Source: JAUVRX01 sp049664225 (GTDB lineage: Bacteria; Acidobacteriota; Thermoanaerobaculia; Multivoradales; JAHEKO01). Taken from it: a DNA stretch of 64,000 nucleotides. The position numbers and the translations under genes are program-made. The stretch covers positions 62,001-126,000 of the forward strand of contig JBATEX010000133.1 of NCBI GenBank assembly GCA_049664225.1. The letters are read 5' to 3'. The stretch's first letter is position 1; the number at the start of each line of letters is the position of its first letter. Positions 1-8,601 of this stretch are shown piece by piece. Under the pieces are notes generated by a model. It did not search any database, was not told the DNA's origin, and worked only from the letters and a program-made list of their open reading frames with translations.

Positions 1-1372
1 GGGGGCGCTGACTGGTCTCCAACGGCAGATAGCTCGCAACGAAGCTTTTGGCGTGTTGCAGGCTGCCATCCGAATCGACAGGCGAACCGGCAGGTGTGAG
101 CCACACTGGATAGAGGAACAGGCCTGCGAGGGCGGCCGTGATACCAAGCCACTGAGGCCGAGGTTGGCTCGCCGGCACGAACCACAGCGCCCCGAACAAA
201 GGCACGAACCACCGATTTCCGATGGCCGTCGGGCCGCCGGCGAAATCGAATGGCGACAGCAGGGCAATCAGCCCGATGGCTAGCCAACAGATTGCCACCA
301 GACTGGAACGTCCGGAGCCCCTGGTCCAGAGACCCAGGACGAGAACCGTTGGCAAGAAGTAGGGCAACAATCCCAGGTGCCGCCCGGCGATCGAGTAGGC
401 GACATTCCAAGCCGTCAATCGACCGCTGATGCGAACGGGGAAGGGCCTTCCCGGTGCCGCCTCGAAGGGGCTCGAGAGCGACTTCCCAGCGAGGTCACCG
501 AGCGGCTCTCGGCCCAACGGCTCGGCAGCCAGAAGAACCGAAGACGATGGCTCTGGAAAGGGCATCTGCCAACTGCCGGCCCTGTTCCACTCGATCAGTC
601 CGGAGAGGGCCAGAACCGCAAGCAGGCCTGCAGACAAGCAGGCCAGGGCGGCCCGCCGGTTGTCGCGCGGAGCCGCAGCGACGGCAGGCAGGGCCAGGAG
701 AATGTAGACGGGATTGAAAGCTGCCATCAGGCCCAGCAATAGACCCGCGGCCCCCCACCGCCATCCCACCCTGGCCCTGGTGGGCAGAGGCCTGTACATG
801 TCAGACGGCCCTTCCGAGACCGGCTCTTCCAGGCCAAAAACCAGAAAGAATGTCGACACGGACAGGGCCAGCAGGAAAATCGGCGGCTCGGCGACCTGCA
901 GGTAGCGAAACACGACCGAAGTGAACAGGAACAGGCCGACGAGCCATGGCGCCGACCAGCCGAGCCTCATATGGAGGCGGCGACTCGCCAGGCCGACCGC
1001 CAGGCAGAGCAGCATCAGATTCGCTACCGTAGGTCCTCTCGCCGGCGCCAGACGAACGAAAGGTGCCAGGTAGGCGGAATAGAAGACGGGACGGGCGAAA
1101 ACCGGCTCTTCGTCGAGACGTCCATTCCGCAGGCTCAGACCCGTGATTTCGACCCCCGCTGAGGCCACCCGCCGACGGTCTTTGGCGTCGAAGACGGCAT
1201 CCAGATCACGGGCCAGGCTCTCGGCCTGCAGGACATGGGTCGCCTCCTCACCGATCCAGCGCGGCCACCCGGGCCGATCGAGTACCGCCACGGCGAGACC
1301 CCACACGGCAACCACGACGACTAGAACAATCGAGTTCCTTCGCCCGCCTGAGCTTGTCCAGAGACTCGTCAT
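1..1372 (-). CDS. multi-pass membrane protein, glycosyltransferase-like (3' end outside window)
   Basis: The minus-strand frame is open from ATG at 1372 to the window edge, about 457 residues with no stop, so the C-terminus is missing. The N-terminus has one hydrophobic helix (about residues 14-30) followed by an acidic loop (residues about 40-60, GEEATHVLQAESLARD). Many further hydrophobic stretches follow. This is the topology of GT39/GT87-like polyprenyl-linked mannosyltransferases, in which an acidic residue of the first loop is catalytic, but no motif is decisive. It starts 3 bp after the stop of the GT4 gene, so the two are surely co-transcribed and probably work in glycan assembly. Family assignment is inference. 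Confidence 0.7.
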   Translation of the reverse strand, partial: MTSLWTSSGGRRNSIVLVVVVAVWGLAVAVLDRPGWPRWIGEEATHVLQAESLARDLDAVFDAKDRRRVASAGVEITGLSLRNGRLDEEPVFARPVFYSAYLAPFVRLAPARGPTVANLMLLCLAVGLASRRLHMRLGWSAPWLVGLFLFTSVVFRYLQVAEPPIFLLALSVSTFFLVFGLEEPVSEGPSDMYRPLPTRARVGWRWGAAGLLLGLMAAFNPVYILLALPAVAAAPRDNRRAALACLSAGLLAVLALSGLIEWNRAGSWQMPFPEPSSSVLLAAEPLGREPLGDLAGKSLSSPFEAAPGRPFPVRISGRLTAWNVAYSIAGRHLGLLPYFLPTVLVLGLWTRGSGRSSLVAICWLAIGLIALLSPFDFAGGPTAIGNRWFVPLFGALWFVPASQPRPQWLGITAALAGLFLYPVWLTPAGSPVDSDGSLQHAKSFVASYLPLETSQRP

Positions 1373-1375
1373 GAT

Positions 1376-2968
1376 CTACTTCAGAATCCGGTACCACCAC
1401 GGCCCACCGAGTGAGCGGAAACCCGCTATCTCGGCAAGATGGGGCTCGACAATCAGCAATCGGCCCCCAAGAGGGCGCCGCACTTCGGCCTCGACAATCA
1501 TCGACTCCCCAGGGCCCACGGGACGGGAAGATCGAAACCAGCGAGGGTCCATCGGCTCTTGTGCCGCTCCACGGCGCCAGTGGATCTGCAGAACGAGGCC
1601 ACCGGTATCCTCCCTGCTGGGCAACCACCGAGCCAGACCCGTGTTTCGAAGCTCGACCCGGAGACGGCGTCGCTCGCCTTCCGGCCATGGCTCCTCCGCG
1701 CCTTCGACCCTGATCTCGCCCTCGACGCGATACCAGAACCGGGTCGTCGGCGGTTCCAGGTCGGGCCGCCCAGGCCCTGGAGGGGTCAATTCGCCCAGCT
1801 CTCGGCAGGCGTCTGCCACCGCCGCCGCGGCCACGGTCGGATCGTGGTGCGATCGGATGTATTCGCGGGCTGCATCGGCCATGCCTTGGAGTCGCTGTCG
1901 ATTCTTCAACAGGCTACCGAGCCTCGAGCTCAGAGTTTCTACCTCCGCCTCGCCCAGGGGCACCTTGACCACCACCTCGTCAGGCAACTCGGCCGATTGT
2001 GCGTAGTCGGAGACAACGACTGGCCGGCCCACCGCCAGGACTCGCAGGAGCGACGCCGAAGTCTCCCCGGCGGTCGGATAGCGCAGATTGACACACAGGT
2101 CGCAGGCGCTGATCGCCGCCTCGAACTCGGCATAGTCGAGGAAACCGGTGATGTGAACCCGATCGGCGACCCCGAGCTCGCGGGCTTCCCTCTCCAATGC
2201 GAGGGCCGGTGAGACCTCGCCTGCGATCACCAGATGGGTCTCCCCCAGGTCCTCGCTTGCCAGCGCGGCAATGACCCGATCCGTGCGCTTGATAGGAGTC
2301 TGAAATCCAAAGGAGCCCAACAAGGCAGTTCCCTCGTCCAAACCGAGACGTCGGCGAAACTCGAGACCCGCCTGGGGATCAGGGCGTTCCGGCAGCGGAA
2401 CACCCATCGGAACTCTACGCACTTGAAGCTCCGGATCGCTCTCGCAGAGGGTCTCGACGGCCCAATCGCTGTGGACGAGGACCCCGCGTTGCAACCGCAG
2501 AAGGGTCCGATGGGCGTGCAAGGCGAAAAGCGCTGCCTGACCGATCTCCCACCATTTTCGGGCCTGGCCCACGGCTTCGCCGACCCAGCCATGATCCGCC
2601 TCCAAACGATCGAGATAAGGCTCGAGCTCGCCGCCCGCCAGGGTCAGCTCTACTGCCAGGTGGTGCAACACCAGATCGTGCAGCGTCAGCACTCCCGGCC
2701 GCTCCATGGCCAGAGCATCGACCCCCTCGTGGTAGCGGTTGTTGCCCATCTGGTAGAGCGGCAACCGCCCCCCTTCTCCGGTCACTTCCGCCGGTTGCGG
2801 ACTCCAGCGCTCGATCACCGCAGCATCGACCGGCTGACCGGGCAGGCGAATCACCCGCAGGTCGCACAGCTTCTCCAGATTGGGCAAGAGGTCCAGGCTG
2901 TAGTCCGCAATGCCTGTACGGACCGGAGGCAGCGGCGAGACGTAATCGATGGCAAGCTGATTCGCCAT
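1376..2968 (-). CDS. GT4-type glycosyltransferase with extra C-terminal beta domain
   Basis: The 530-residue protein begins with a GT-B N-terminal signature (DYVSPLPPVRTGIADYS, residues about 8-24). The nucleotide-sugar half carries GSFGFQTPIKR near residue 220 and GETSASLL...GRPVVVSD near residues 300-320. The usual second Glu of the GT4 EX7E motif is not where expected; an Arg sits there. Residues about 380-530 lie beyond the catalytic fold and resemble an all-beta, Ig-like module (WPEGERRRLRVELRNTG). The gene lies 28 bp after prfB and 3 bp before a membrane protein. It probably transfers sugar to an envelope glycan; the acceptor is unknown. Confidence 0.85.
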   Translation of the reverse strand: MANQLAIDYVSPLPPVRTGIADYSLDLLPNLEKLCDLRVIRLPGQPVDAAVIERWSPQPAEVTGEGGRLPLYQMGNNRYHEGVDALAMERPGVLTLHDLVLHHLAVELTLAGGELEPYLDRLEADHGWVGEAVGQARKWWEIGQAALFALHAHRTLLRLQRGVLVHSDWAVETLCESDPELQVRRVPMGVPLPERPDPQAGLEFRRRLGLDEGTALLGSFGFQTPIKRTDRVIAALASEDLGETHLVIAGEVSPALALEREARELGVADRVHITGFLDYAEFEAAISACDLCVNLRYPTAGETSASLLRVLAVGRPVVVSDYAQSAELPDEVVVKVPLGEAEVETLSSRLGSLLKNRQRLQGMADAAREYIRSHHDPTVAAAAVADACRELGELTPPGPGRPDLEPPTTRFWYRVEGEIRVEGAEEPWPEGERRRLRVELRNTGLARWLPSREDTGGLVLQIHWRRGAAQEPMDPRWFRSSRPVGPGESMIVEAEVRRPLGGRLLIVEPHLAEIAGFRSLGGPWWYRILK

Positions 2969-2996
2969 AGGCGGGACCTGGAAAGGGCCGCGAACC

Positions 2997-4122
2997 TTAC
3001 TTTGCAGACTTTGCGTTCACCTGGCCGCGATCGCCCATCTGATGCTCCAACCAGGACTCGATGAAGGGGTTGAGGCCGCCATCCAAAACCCGGTCGGTGT
3101 CTCCGACTTCGAGGTTGGTGCGATGGTCCTTGACCATCCGATAGGGATGCAGGACGTAGCTTCGGATCTGGCTGCCCCAGGCAATATCCTTCTTCTTGCC
3201 CTCCAAGACAGCCGCCTCCTCTTCGCGCTTGCTGATCTCCAGATCGTAGAGGCGCGACCGTAGAATCTTCATGGCGGTGGCGCGGTTCTTGTGCTGACTG
3301 CGCTCGTTCTGACAGGCCACTACAATGCCTGATGGAAGGTGGGTGATCCGCACGGCCGATTCAGTCTTGTTGACGTGCTGGCCGCCGGCCCCCGAGGCGC
3401 GGTATGTGTCGACGCGCAGATCGCCGTCGTTGATCTCGATCTCCACATCATCATCGACCTCCGGATAGACGAACACCGAGGCGAAGGAGGTATGCCGTCG
3501 GCTGGCGGCATCGAAGGGGCTGATCCTTACCAACCGGTGGACTCCCGACTCGCCGTGCAGATAGCCGTAGGCATAGTCCCCACGCACCGCGAACGTAGCA
3601 CTCTTGATACCGGCTTCCTCGCCTTCGAGACGGTCTAGGAGCTCGATCTCGAAGTCGTTCTGCTCGGCCCAACGGAGATACATGCGCAGCAGCATCTCGG
3701 CCCAGTCCTGCGACTCTGTCCCTCCTGCCCCAGGATGAACCGCGACCAGCGCGTACTTGTCATCGTCCGAGCCCGAAAGCTTGAGCTGTAGCTCGAGCTG
3801 ATGCAGCTCGGTCTCCAAACGCCCGAGGAACTCCTCGACGTCCTCGTCGCCCTCCCCTTCTGCGAGGAGCTCCTTCCAGGCGGCCAACTCCTCAGCATCC
3901 TCCCGCAGTCGATTCAGGGTTGCCAGCCGCTTCTCGAGGGCACGACGCTGCTGCAGCAGTGGGGCGGCGCCGGTGCGGTCATCCCAGAAGCCTGGCGCTT
4001 CCATCCGTTTGTCGATCGTCTGGAGTTGTCCTTCGAGGTCGGTGCCTTCAAAGATACCCCCGAAGGGTCAAGAGGCGGGACTCTAGCTGGTCGAGGTGTT
4101 GCTGAATCTCTGGTGTGCTCAT
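2997..4122 (-). CDS. prfB: peptide chain release factor 2, expressed by +1 programmed frameshift
   Basis: RF2 recognises UGA and UAA stop codons and triggers peptide release. The main frame (from about 4049) carries the SPF recognition motif (ISPFDAASRRHTSFA) and the catalytic GGQ (SGAGGQHVNKTES). The first 24 codons lie in another frame, from ATG 4122, and end at an in-frame UGA at 4050-4048. Shifting +1 there gives a 374-residue product of normal RF2 length. AGGAG lies about 12 bases upstream of the ATG. The ATG overlaps the lnt stop (ATGA). The product therefore autoregulates: low RF2 raises frameshifting. A caller that ignores the shift would start the gene late, at 4004. Confidence 0.96.
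4048..4062 (-). other. prfB programmed +1 frameshift site
   Basis: On the minus strand the codons read CGG GGG TAT CTT TGA. This is the canonical RF2 slip site: a Shine-Dalgarno-like GGGGG run just upstream, the slippery CTT and the in-frame UGA. After slippage CTT is followed by GAA, joining the leader to the conserved RF2 reading frame. The base after UGA is A rather than the C found in E. coli. Confidence 0.95.
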
Positions 4123-5618
4123 GATGATATTTGTCTCCTGCGGCCGACGAATATAGCAAAGCCGCCTACGATGCTGCAGAGCAACGGCACCAACCAGGGC
4201 GCCCGAGTGAAGAGTGTCAGGTCGCTGCGGCCCGCGACGAGGGCTTCGAGGACCCCCTCCTCGCCGACTCCCAGCTGCTGCTGCACGGAACCGTCGGGGC
4301 GAATGATCGCGGAAACACCCGTAATTGCCGACCGCAAAACCGTCCGCCGGTTCTCCGCGGCTCGGAACCGGGCCGCCCGGTAGTGCTGCCAGGGCGCCGA
4401 GCTATCACCGTACCAGGCATCGTTGGTGATGGTCACGAGCAGGGTCGCACCCTGCCTGACCTGTTCTGCCACGGGCGCCGGATAGACGATCTCGAAGCAG
4501 ATGGCGGCACCGATCTGCTGCTCGCTCCATTTCAGCAGTGCCGGACCACGGCCGGCGGCGAAATCGCCCGCGTTCCTGGCCAGTTTGTCCAGGAACGGCA
4601 GCCACTGGGCCAAGGGAACGAATTCTCCGAAAGGCACTAGATGCCGCTTGTCGTAACGCGCCACTTCTTCCGCGGTCGTAACCAGAATCGCCGAGTTGGT
4701 ATCGCCCTCCTCCGACTCCAGGACCGAGTTGAGGAGGACTGAACAACCTGACTCCACCAGCCTGCCCACGTCCGAACGCAGGCCGGCATCACGACCGTAG
4801 GAGTAAGGCCAAGCAGCACTCTCCGGCCAAACCAGCAGTGCCCCCGCCGCGTTGCAGGCCCGTCCGGAGAGCTCGAGGAGCTTCCCATAGTTGGTCTCCA
4901 CCAGATCCCGATCCCACTCCACCAGATTCTGGATGTTGGGCTGCAGGACCCTCACGGGATCGGCGTCGACATCTCTAGTGGTCTCGGTCCTGGCAAGACT
5001 CCATGCCCCGAGAGCCAGGAGAAGAACGGTCGGACCTGCGGTCAGGGCGACCGGTTGCCACCTGCGATCAGCCACGGCTCGAGCCAACCCGTTGTTGGCC
5101 AAGAGCAGGAGTAGAGAGACTCCATAGCAACCGATCCAGGCCGCGAGGGGCAGGGCTCCGGGCAGCTCGACCCAGGCATAGGCAGCCAGATTCCACGGGA
5201 AGCCGCCGAGCAGGTAGGTTCGAAGCCACTCCACGGCAACCCAGAGGGTGGGTGGTCCGATCAATGCCAGGACCCCGCCCCGCTGCCAGGTCGATCTGGC
5301 CAGGGCCGCGAACAGGCCTGTGTAGGATCCCAGGTAGATGCACGCCGCTACGAGCGCCAGCCGAGCCATCCAGGATGGGAGCTGGCCATAGGTCTCGAGC
5401 GTCGGAGCGATCCATGGGATGGAGACCAGCCAGAAAGCCAGACCGTGCAGAAAACCGAGTAGCCAGGCCCTTCGGTGGCCCAGCAAGAGGAGGAGGGGAA
5501 CCAGCGCCATCCAGCTGAGAACGTTCAGTGGCTGGCGGGCGAAGCACAGCGCCCAGATGGCGCCGCCAGCCAAAGCCAGCAGCGCGGGCACGAGCTCATG
5601 AACGGTGAAACGCCTCAA
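4119..5618 (-). CDS. lnt: apolipoprotein N-acyltransferase
   Basis: Lnt adds the third acyl chain to the N-terminal cysteine of lipoproteins in the inner membrane. About six N-terminal hydrophobic helices (residues 10-210) precede a nitrilase-like domain. The Glu-Lys-Cys triad is visible in family context: WPESAAW, YDKRHLVPFGEFVP and GAAICFEI. Length (499 residues) is normal. The listed start is TTG without a clear ribosome binding site; GTG at codon 10 is an alternative. The stop overlaps the prfB start by 4 bases, implying translational coupling. Confidence 0.95.
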   Translation of the reverse strand: MRRFTVHELVPALLALAGGAIWALCFARQPLNVLSWMALVPLLLLLGHRRAWLLGFLHGLAFWLVSIPWIAPTLETYGQLPSWMARLALVAACIYLGSYTGLFAALARSTWQRGGVLALIGPPTLWVAVEWLRTYLLGGFPWNLAAYAWVELPGALPLAAWIGCYGVSLLLLLANNGLARAVADRRWQPVALTAGPTVLLLALGAWSLARTETTRDVDADPVRVLQPNIQNLVEWDRDLVETNYGKLLELSGRACNAAGALLVWPESAAWPYSYGRDAGLRSDVGRLVESGCSVLLNSVLESEEGDTNSAILVTTAEEVARYDKRHLVPFGEFVPLAQWLPFLDKLARNAGDFAAGRGPALLKWSEQQIGAAICFEIVYPAPVAEQVRQGATLLVTITNDAWYGDSSAPWQHYRAARFRAAENRRTVLRSAITGVSAIIRPDGSVQQQLGVGEEGVLEALVAGRSDLTLFTRAPWLVPLLCSIVGGFAIFVGRRRQISS

Positions 5619-5700
5619 GAGTGGCTTCGGGCGGAGATTTCCAAAGAGTACGTTGGGCCTCAGGATCTCTTCCTACAGTCGGGGCCAGGAGCTGCCGACG

Positions 5701-6390
5701 CTAGCGCGTCACCCAAGTGTCGAGTCGATAGGACTTGCGCACCCTCTCCGCCACTGACTCCGCCTCTTTCGGATCGACGTAGGGACCGATGCGCACCCGG
5801 TACATCGTCTGGCCCCTGACATCGACAGGAGATAGGAATGCAGGATACCCGCCACTGGTCAGAGTCTGGATCAGATGTTTCGCCTGCTCCTGATCCGTCG
5901 ACGAGAAGACCTGGATCACGTGCTCACCCTGCCCAATGGCCGCGGCAGACGCGGCTGGGGTGGAGGCAACCTCGACGGGTTCTGGCGCTGGTTCGGTGCG
6001 GGCCCTGTTGTCCGCGACAGGTTCTGGCGGTGGTGACTCGCGCTCCGACTGCGCAGAATCCTCATCCCCTCGGACGTCTTGCAGCAGGGTCGTTTCAGAG
6101 CTCGGACTTGCGGCGGCCTGTGCAAGTGCCCCACTACCCCGATCGCCTTCGGACTTCTCAGCGAAAAAGTTCAGCTCTCCGACCTCTGGAGACTCACTTC
6201 CCTCTTCGGTGTCGGACGGCACGGCCTCAGCCACCCCTATCGTGGGCAGCTCCGAATCGTCGCCTCGACCCACCCATACTCCTGAAATAAAGGCGACCAC
6301 AACGCAGACAAGCAATACCACGAACACCATCAGAACCTGCCGGTTGGTGAGGGCGATCTCGTAGTAGCTGGGTTCGTTTTGCTGACTCAC
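5701..6390 (-). CDS. SPOR-domain membrane protein
   Basis: This 229-residue protein has a short cytoplasmic tail, one transmembrane helix (about residues 19-42, VLMVFVVLLVCVVVAFISG), a low-complexity acidic/proline linker, and a C-terminal SPOR domain (about residues 155-229: GEHVIQVFSSTDQEQAKHL, then YRVRIGPYVDPKEAESVAER). SPOR domains bind denuded glycan strands of peptidoglycan, usually at division sites. Bitopic topology with a periplasmic SPOR resembles FtsN/DamX-type proteins. It lies 26 bp after the slipin gene and 82 bp before lnt. Confidence 0.88.
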   Translation of the reverse strand: MSQQNEPSYYEIALTNRQVLMVFVVLLVCVVVAFISGVWVGRGDDSELPTIGVAEAVPSDTEEGSESPEVGELNFFAEKSEGDRGSGALAQAAASPSSETTLLQDVRGDEDSAQSERESPPPEPVADNRARTEPAPEPVEVASTPAASAAAIGQGEHVIQVFSSTDQEQAKHLIQTLTSGGYPAFLSPVDVRGQTMYRVRIGPYVDPKEAESVAERVRKSYRLDTWVTR

Positions 6391-6416
6391 GGCTCGATCG
6401 ACTCCGCCAGAGACGG

Positions 6417-7172
6417 TTATTTGTCGGACTGCGGCATGAATGCTTTGATGAGATCGATCGGAATCGGGAAGAGGATCGTCGAGTTCTGCTCGGCAGCGAT
6501 CTCGGTCAACGTCTGGAGGTAGCGCAGCTGCAGCGTAACGGAATTCTGACTGATGGTCTCTGCAGCCTCAGCCAGGCGGTGAGAAGCCTGGCTCTCGCCC
6601 TCGGCGTGGATGATCTTGGCCCGCTTCTCGCGCTCGGCTTCGGCTTGCTTCGCCATGGCCCGCTGCATTTCCTGCGGCAGATCGACGTGCTTGACCTCGA
6701 CCGACGAGACCTTTACGCCCCACGGGTCCGTGTGGGCGTCGATAATCGCCTGGAGCTGTTCATTCAGCTTCTCACGCTCGGAGAGCAGCTCGTCCAGCTC
6801 AGCCTGCCCCAGGACCGAGCGCAAAGTCGTCTGCGCCATCTGGCTGGTGGCAAATAGATAGTTCTCCACTTCAACCACGGCCTTGGTCGGATCCATGACC
6901 CGGAAGTAGACCACAGCGTTGACCTTCACCGAGACGTTGTCCTTGGTGATGACGTCCTGGGAGGGCACATCGTGAACCACGGTCCTCAAGGAGATCTTCA
7001 CCATCTTGTCGATGGGCCAGAAGATCAACACCAGACCGGGACCCTTGGTCTGAGGCAAGAGGCGACCGAGCCGAAAGATGACGGCCCGCTCGTACTCGTT
7101 CAAGATGTTGATCCAGCGGCTCAGGAAGACAATCCCTAGAAAGACCACGAAAATCAGACCGTAAAGCGTCAT
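6417..7172 (-). CDS. slipin / stomatin-like membrane protein
   Basis: The 251-residue protein has an N-terminal membrane hairpin (residues 2-20) and an SPFH/band-7 domain (NEYERAVIFRLGR... GPGLVLIFWPIDKMVKISLR). A charged helical stretch follows (MAKQAEAEREKRAKIIHAEG), as in slipins and YbbK/QmcA relatives. Its ATG overlaps the stop of the upstream nfeD gene by 4 bases. SPFH proteins and NfeD partners form membrane assemblies, and this pairing is widespread. The role is probably membrane-domain organisation or protease control. Confidence 0.92.
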   Translation of the reverse strand: MTLYGLIFVVFLGIVFLSRWINILNEYERAVIFRLGRLLPQTKGPGLVLIFWPIDKMVKISLRTVVHDVPSQDVITKDNVSVKVNAVVYFRVMDPTKAVVEVENYLFATSQMAQTTLRSVLGQAELDELLSEREKLNEQLQAIIDAHTDPWGVKVSSVEVKHVDLPQEMQRAMAKQAEAEREKRAKIIHAEGESQASHRLAEAAETISQNSVTLQLRYLQTLTEIAAEQNSTILFPIPIDLIKAFMPQSDK

Positions 7173-8536
7173 GTTCCCTCCCCATTGCTTTGCAGTGTCT
7201 GCCCTGTTTCCGGTCGCACACGCAACGTCAGACCGTCAACAGAGACTATCTCTACCGGAGACCCTGCGGGGATCTCCTCGTCCGCCGACGCATTCCAGAT
7301 CTCACCGTGCACGAACACCTTGCCACGGCGGCCGACCTGCGTCCGCGTTACTCCGTACTTGTGAAGCAAGCCCTCGGCGCCGGTAGCCACCTGCGCACGG
7401 TGGGAGCGAATTACCATTGAAACCAGGAATGTGACCACGACCAGCGTGAATACCGCCATGCTGATGATCAACTCCAGGCTCACCCGAATCGCCGGATCCG
7501 CGCTCTTGAACAGCATCAAGGAGCCGAGAATTAACGAGATCACACCAGCTACGGTCAGCAGTCCATAGCTGGTGACCTTGACCTCGGCGATGAAGAAGAT
7601 CATCGCCAGGATGATGAGCGCGACTCCCGCGTAGTTCACCGGCAGCACCGACAGGGCGAAGAAGGCCAGAATCAGGCATATACCGCCCACCACTCCAGGC
7701 AGGACGGCACCTGGATTCGACAACTCGAAGTAGAGACCCAGACCACCGAGAGTCATCAGAATGTAGGCGATGTTGGGATGAGCGATGGTCGAGAGAAACT
7801 TCTGGAAGCCGGACATCTCCAGTCTCTCCACCCTGGCACTTGCCGTTTGCAGAACGACAGTATCGCGTCCTTCTCTACTAACTTCCGTGCCGTCCAACTC
7901 TTGCAGAAGCTCCTGGAGGTTGGCCGCGAGGATGTCGACAAGGCCGGACTCCAGGGCCTCATCGGCAGTGAAGGATCGACTCTCCAGGACTGCCTCCTCG
8001 GCCAGCTCGGCGTTGCGACCGCTGCGGGTGGCCAGCGAGCGGATCGTGGCGGCCGCATCCTTCTCCACCTTTTCGCCCATCGGGCCCTCGATCTCCTCGC
8101 CCTGGCCGCCCACGGGGTGAGCTGCCCCGGTATTTGTGCCCGGCGCCATGGCAGCTACATCGGCCGCCATGAGAAGGAAGAATCCGGCGGAAGCCGCCTG
8201 CGAGCCGCGTGGAGAAACGAACACGACCACCGGAGTCTCGGCCTCGAGCATCGCGGTGAAGATATTCCGCGTGGAAGTGAGCAGCCCGCCGGGAGTTGAT
8301 AACTCGAGCACGAAAGCCTCGGCCCCAAGATCATCGGCCCGGGCCAGGGAGTCGACAATGAACTCCTCGGCGACGGGGTGGATGATGGAGTCCACCCTGA
8401 CCAACACCACGACCCGCTCGGCGTCAGCATCCGGCTCCGAGTCGGCCGCCCACAACAAGGTCCCGGCGAGAAGCAAGCCAAAGGCAGCCAACAACCTCGA
8501 GACAGAGGAACCGCGAGTGAAGAAGGAAGATCTCAT
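7169..8536 (-). CDS. NfeD-family membrane protease (long form)
   Basis: This is long-form NfeD (455 residues). A signal/anchor helix (residues 15-30) is followed by a ClpP-like serine-protease domain (residues about 40-210). Its STPGGLLTS and SAGFFLLMAADVAAMAPGTNTGAAHPV segments carry the nucleophile Ser and the oxyanion Gly. Then come about four transmembrane helices (250-370) and a C-terminal OB-fold NfeD domain (GRRGKVFVHGEIWNASAD, about 400-445). Related proteases cut the C-terminus of stomatin partners, and a slipin gene follows with an ATGA overlap. It starts the operon that runs down to prfB. Confidence 0.92.
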   Translation of the reverse strand: MRSSFFTRGSSVSRLLAAFGLLLAGTLLWAADSEPDADAERVVVLVRVDSIIHPVAEEFIVDSLARADDLGAEAFVLELSTPGGLLTSTRNIFTAMLEAETPVVVFVSPRGSQAASAGFFLLMAADVAAMAPGTNTGAAHPVGGQGEEIEGPMGEKVEKDAAATIRSLATRSGRNAELAEEAVLESRSFTADEALESGLVDILAANLQELLQELDGTEVSREGRDTVVLQTASARVERLEMSGFQKFLSTIAHPNIAYILMTLGGLGLYFELSNPGAVLPGVVGGICLILAFFALSVLPVNYAGVALIILAMIFFIAEVKVTSYGLLTVAGVISLILGSLMLFKSADPAIRVSLELIISMAVFTLVVVTFLVSMVIRSHRAQVATGAEGLLHKYGVTRTQVGRRGKVFVHGEIWNASADEEIPAGSPVEIVSVDGLTLRVRPETGQTLQSNGEGT

Positions 8537-8601
8537 ATCAGCTACTCAGTATAGCCCGCTCCCGTAGCTGTCTCAATGTGACCCGCCAGACCGTGGGGCT
8601 G

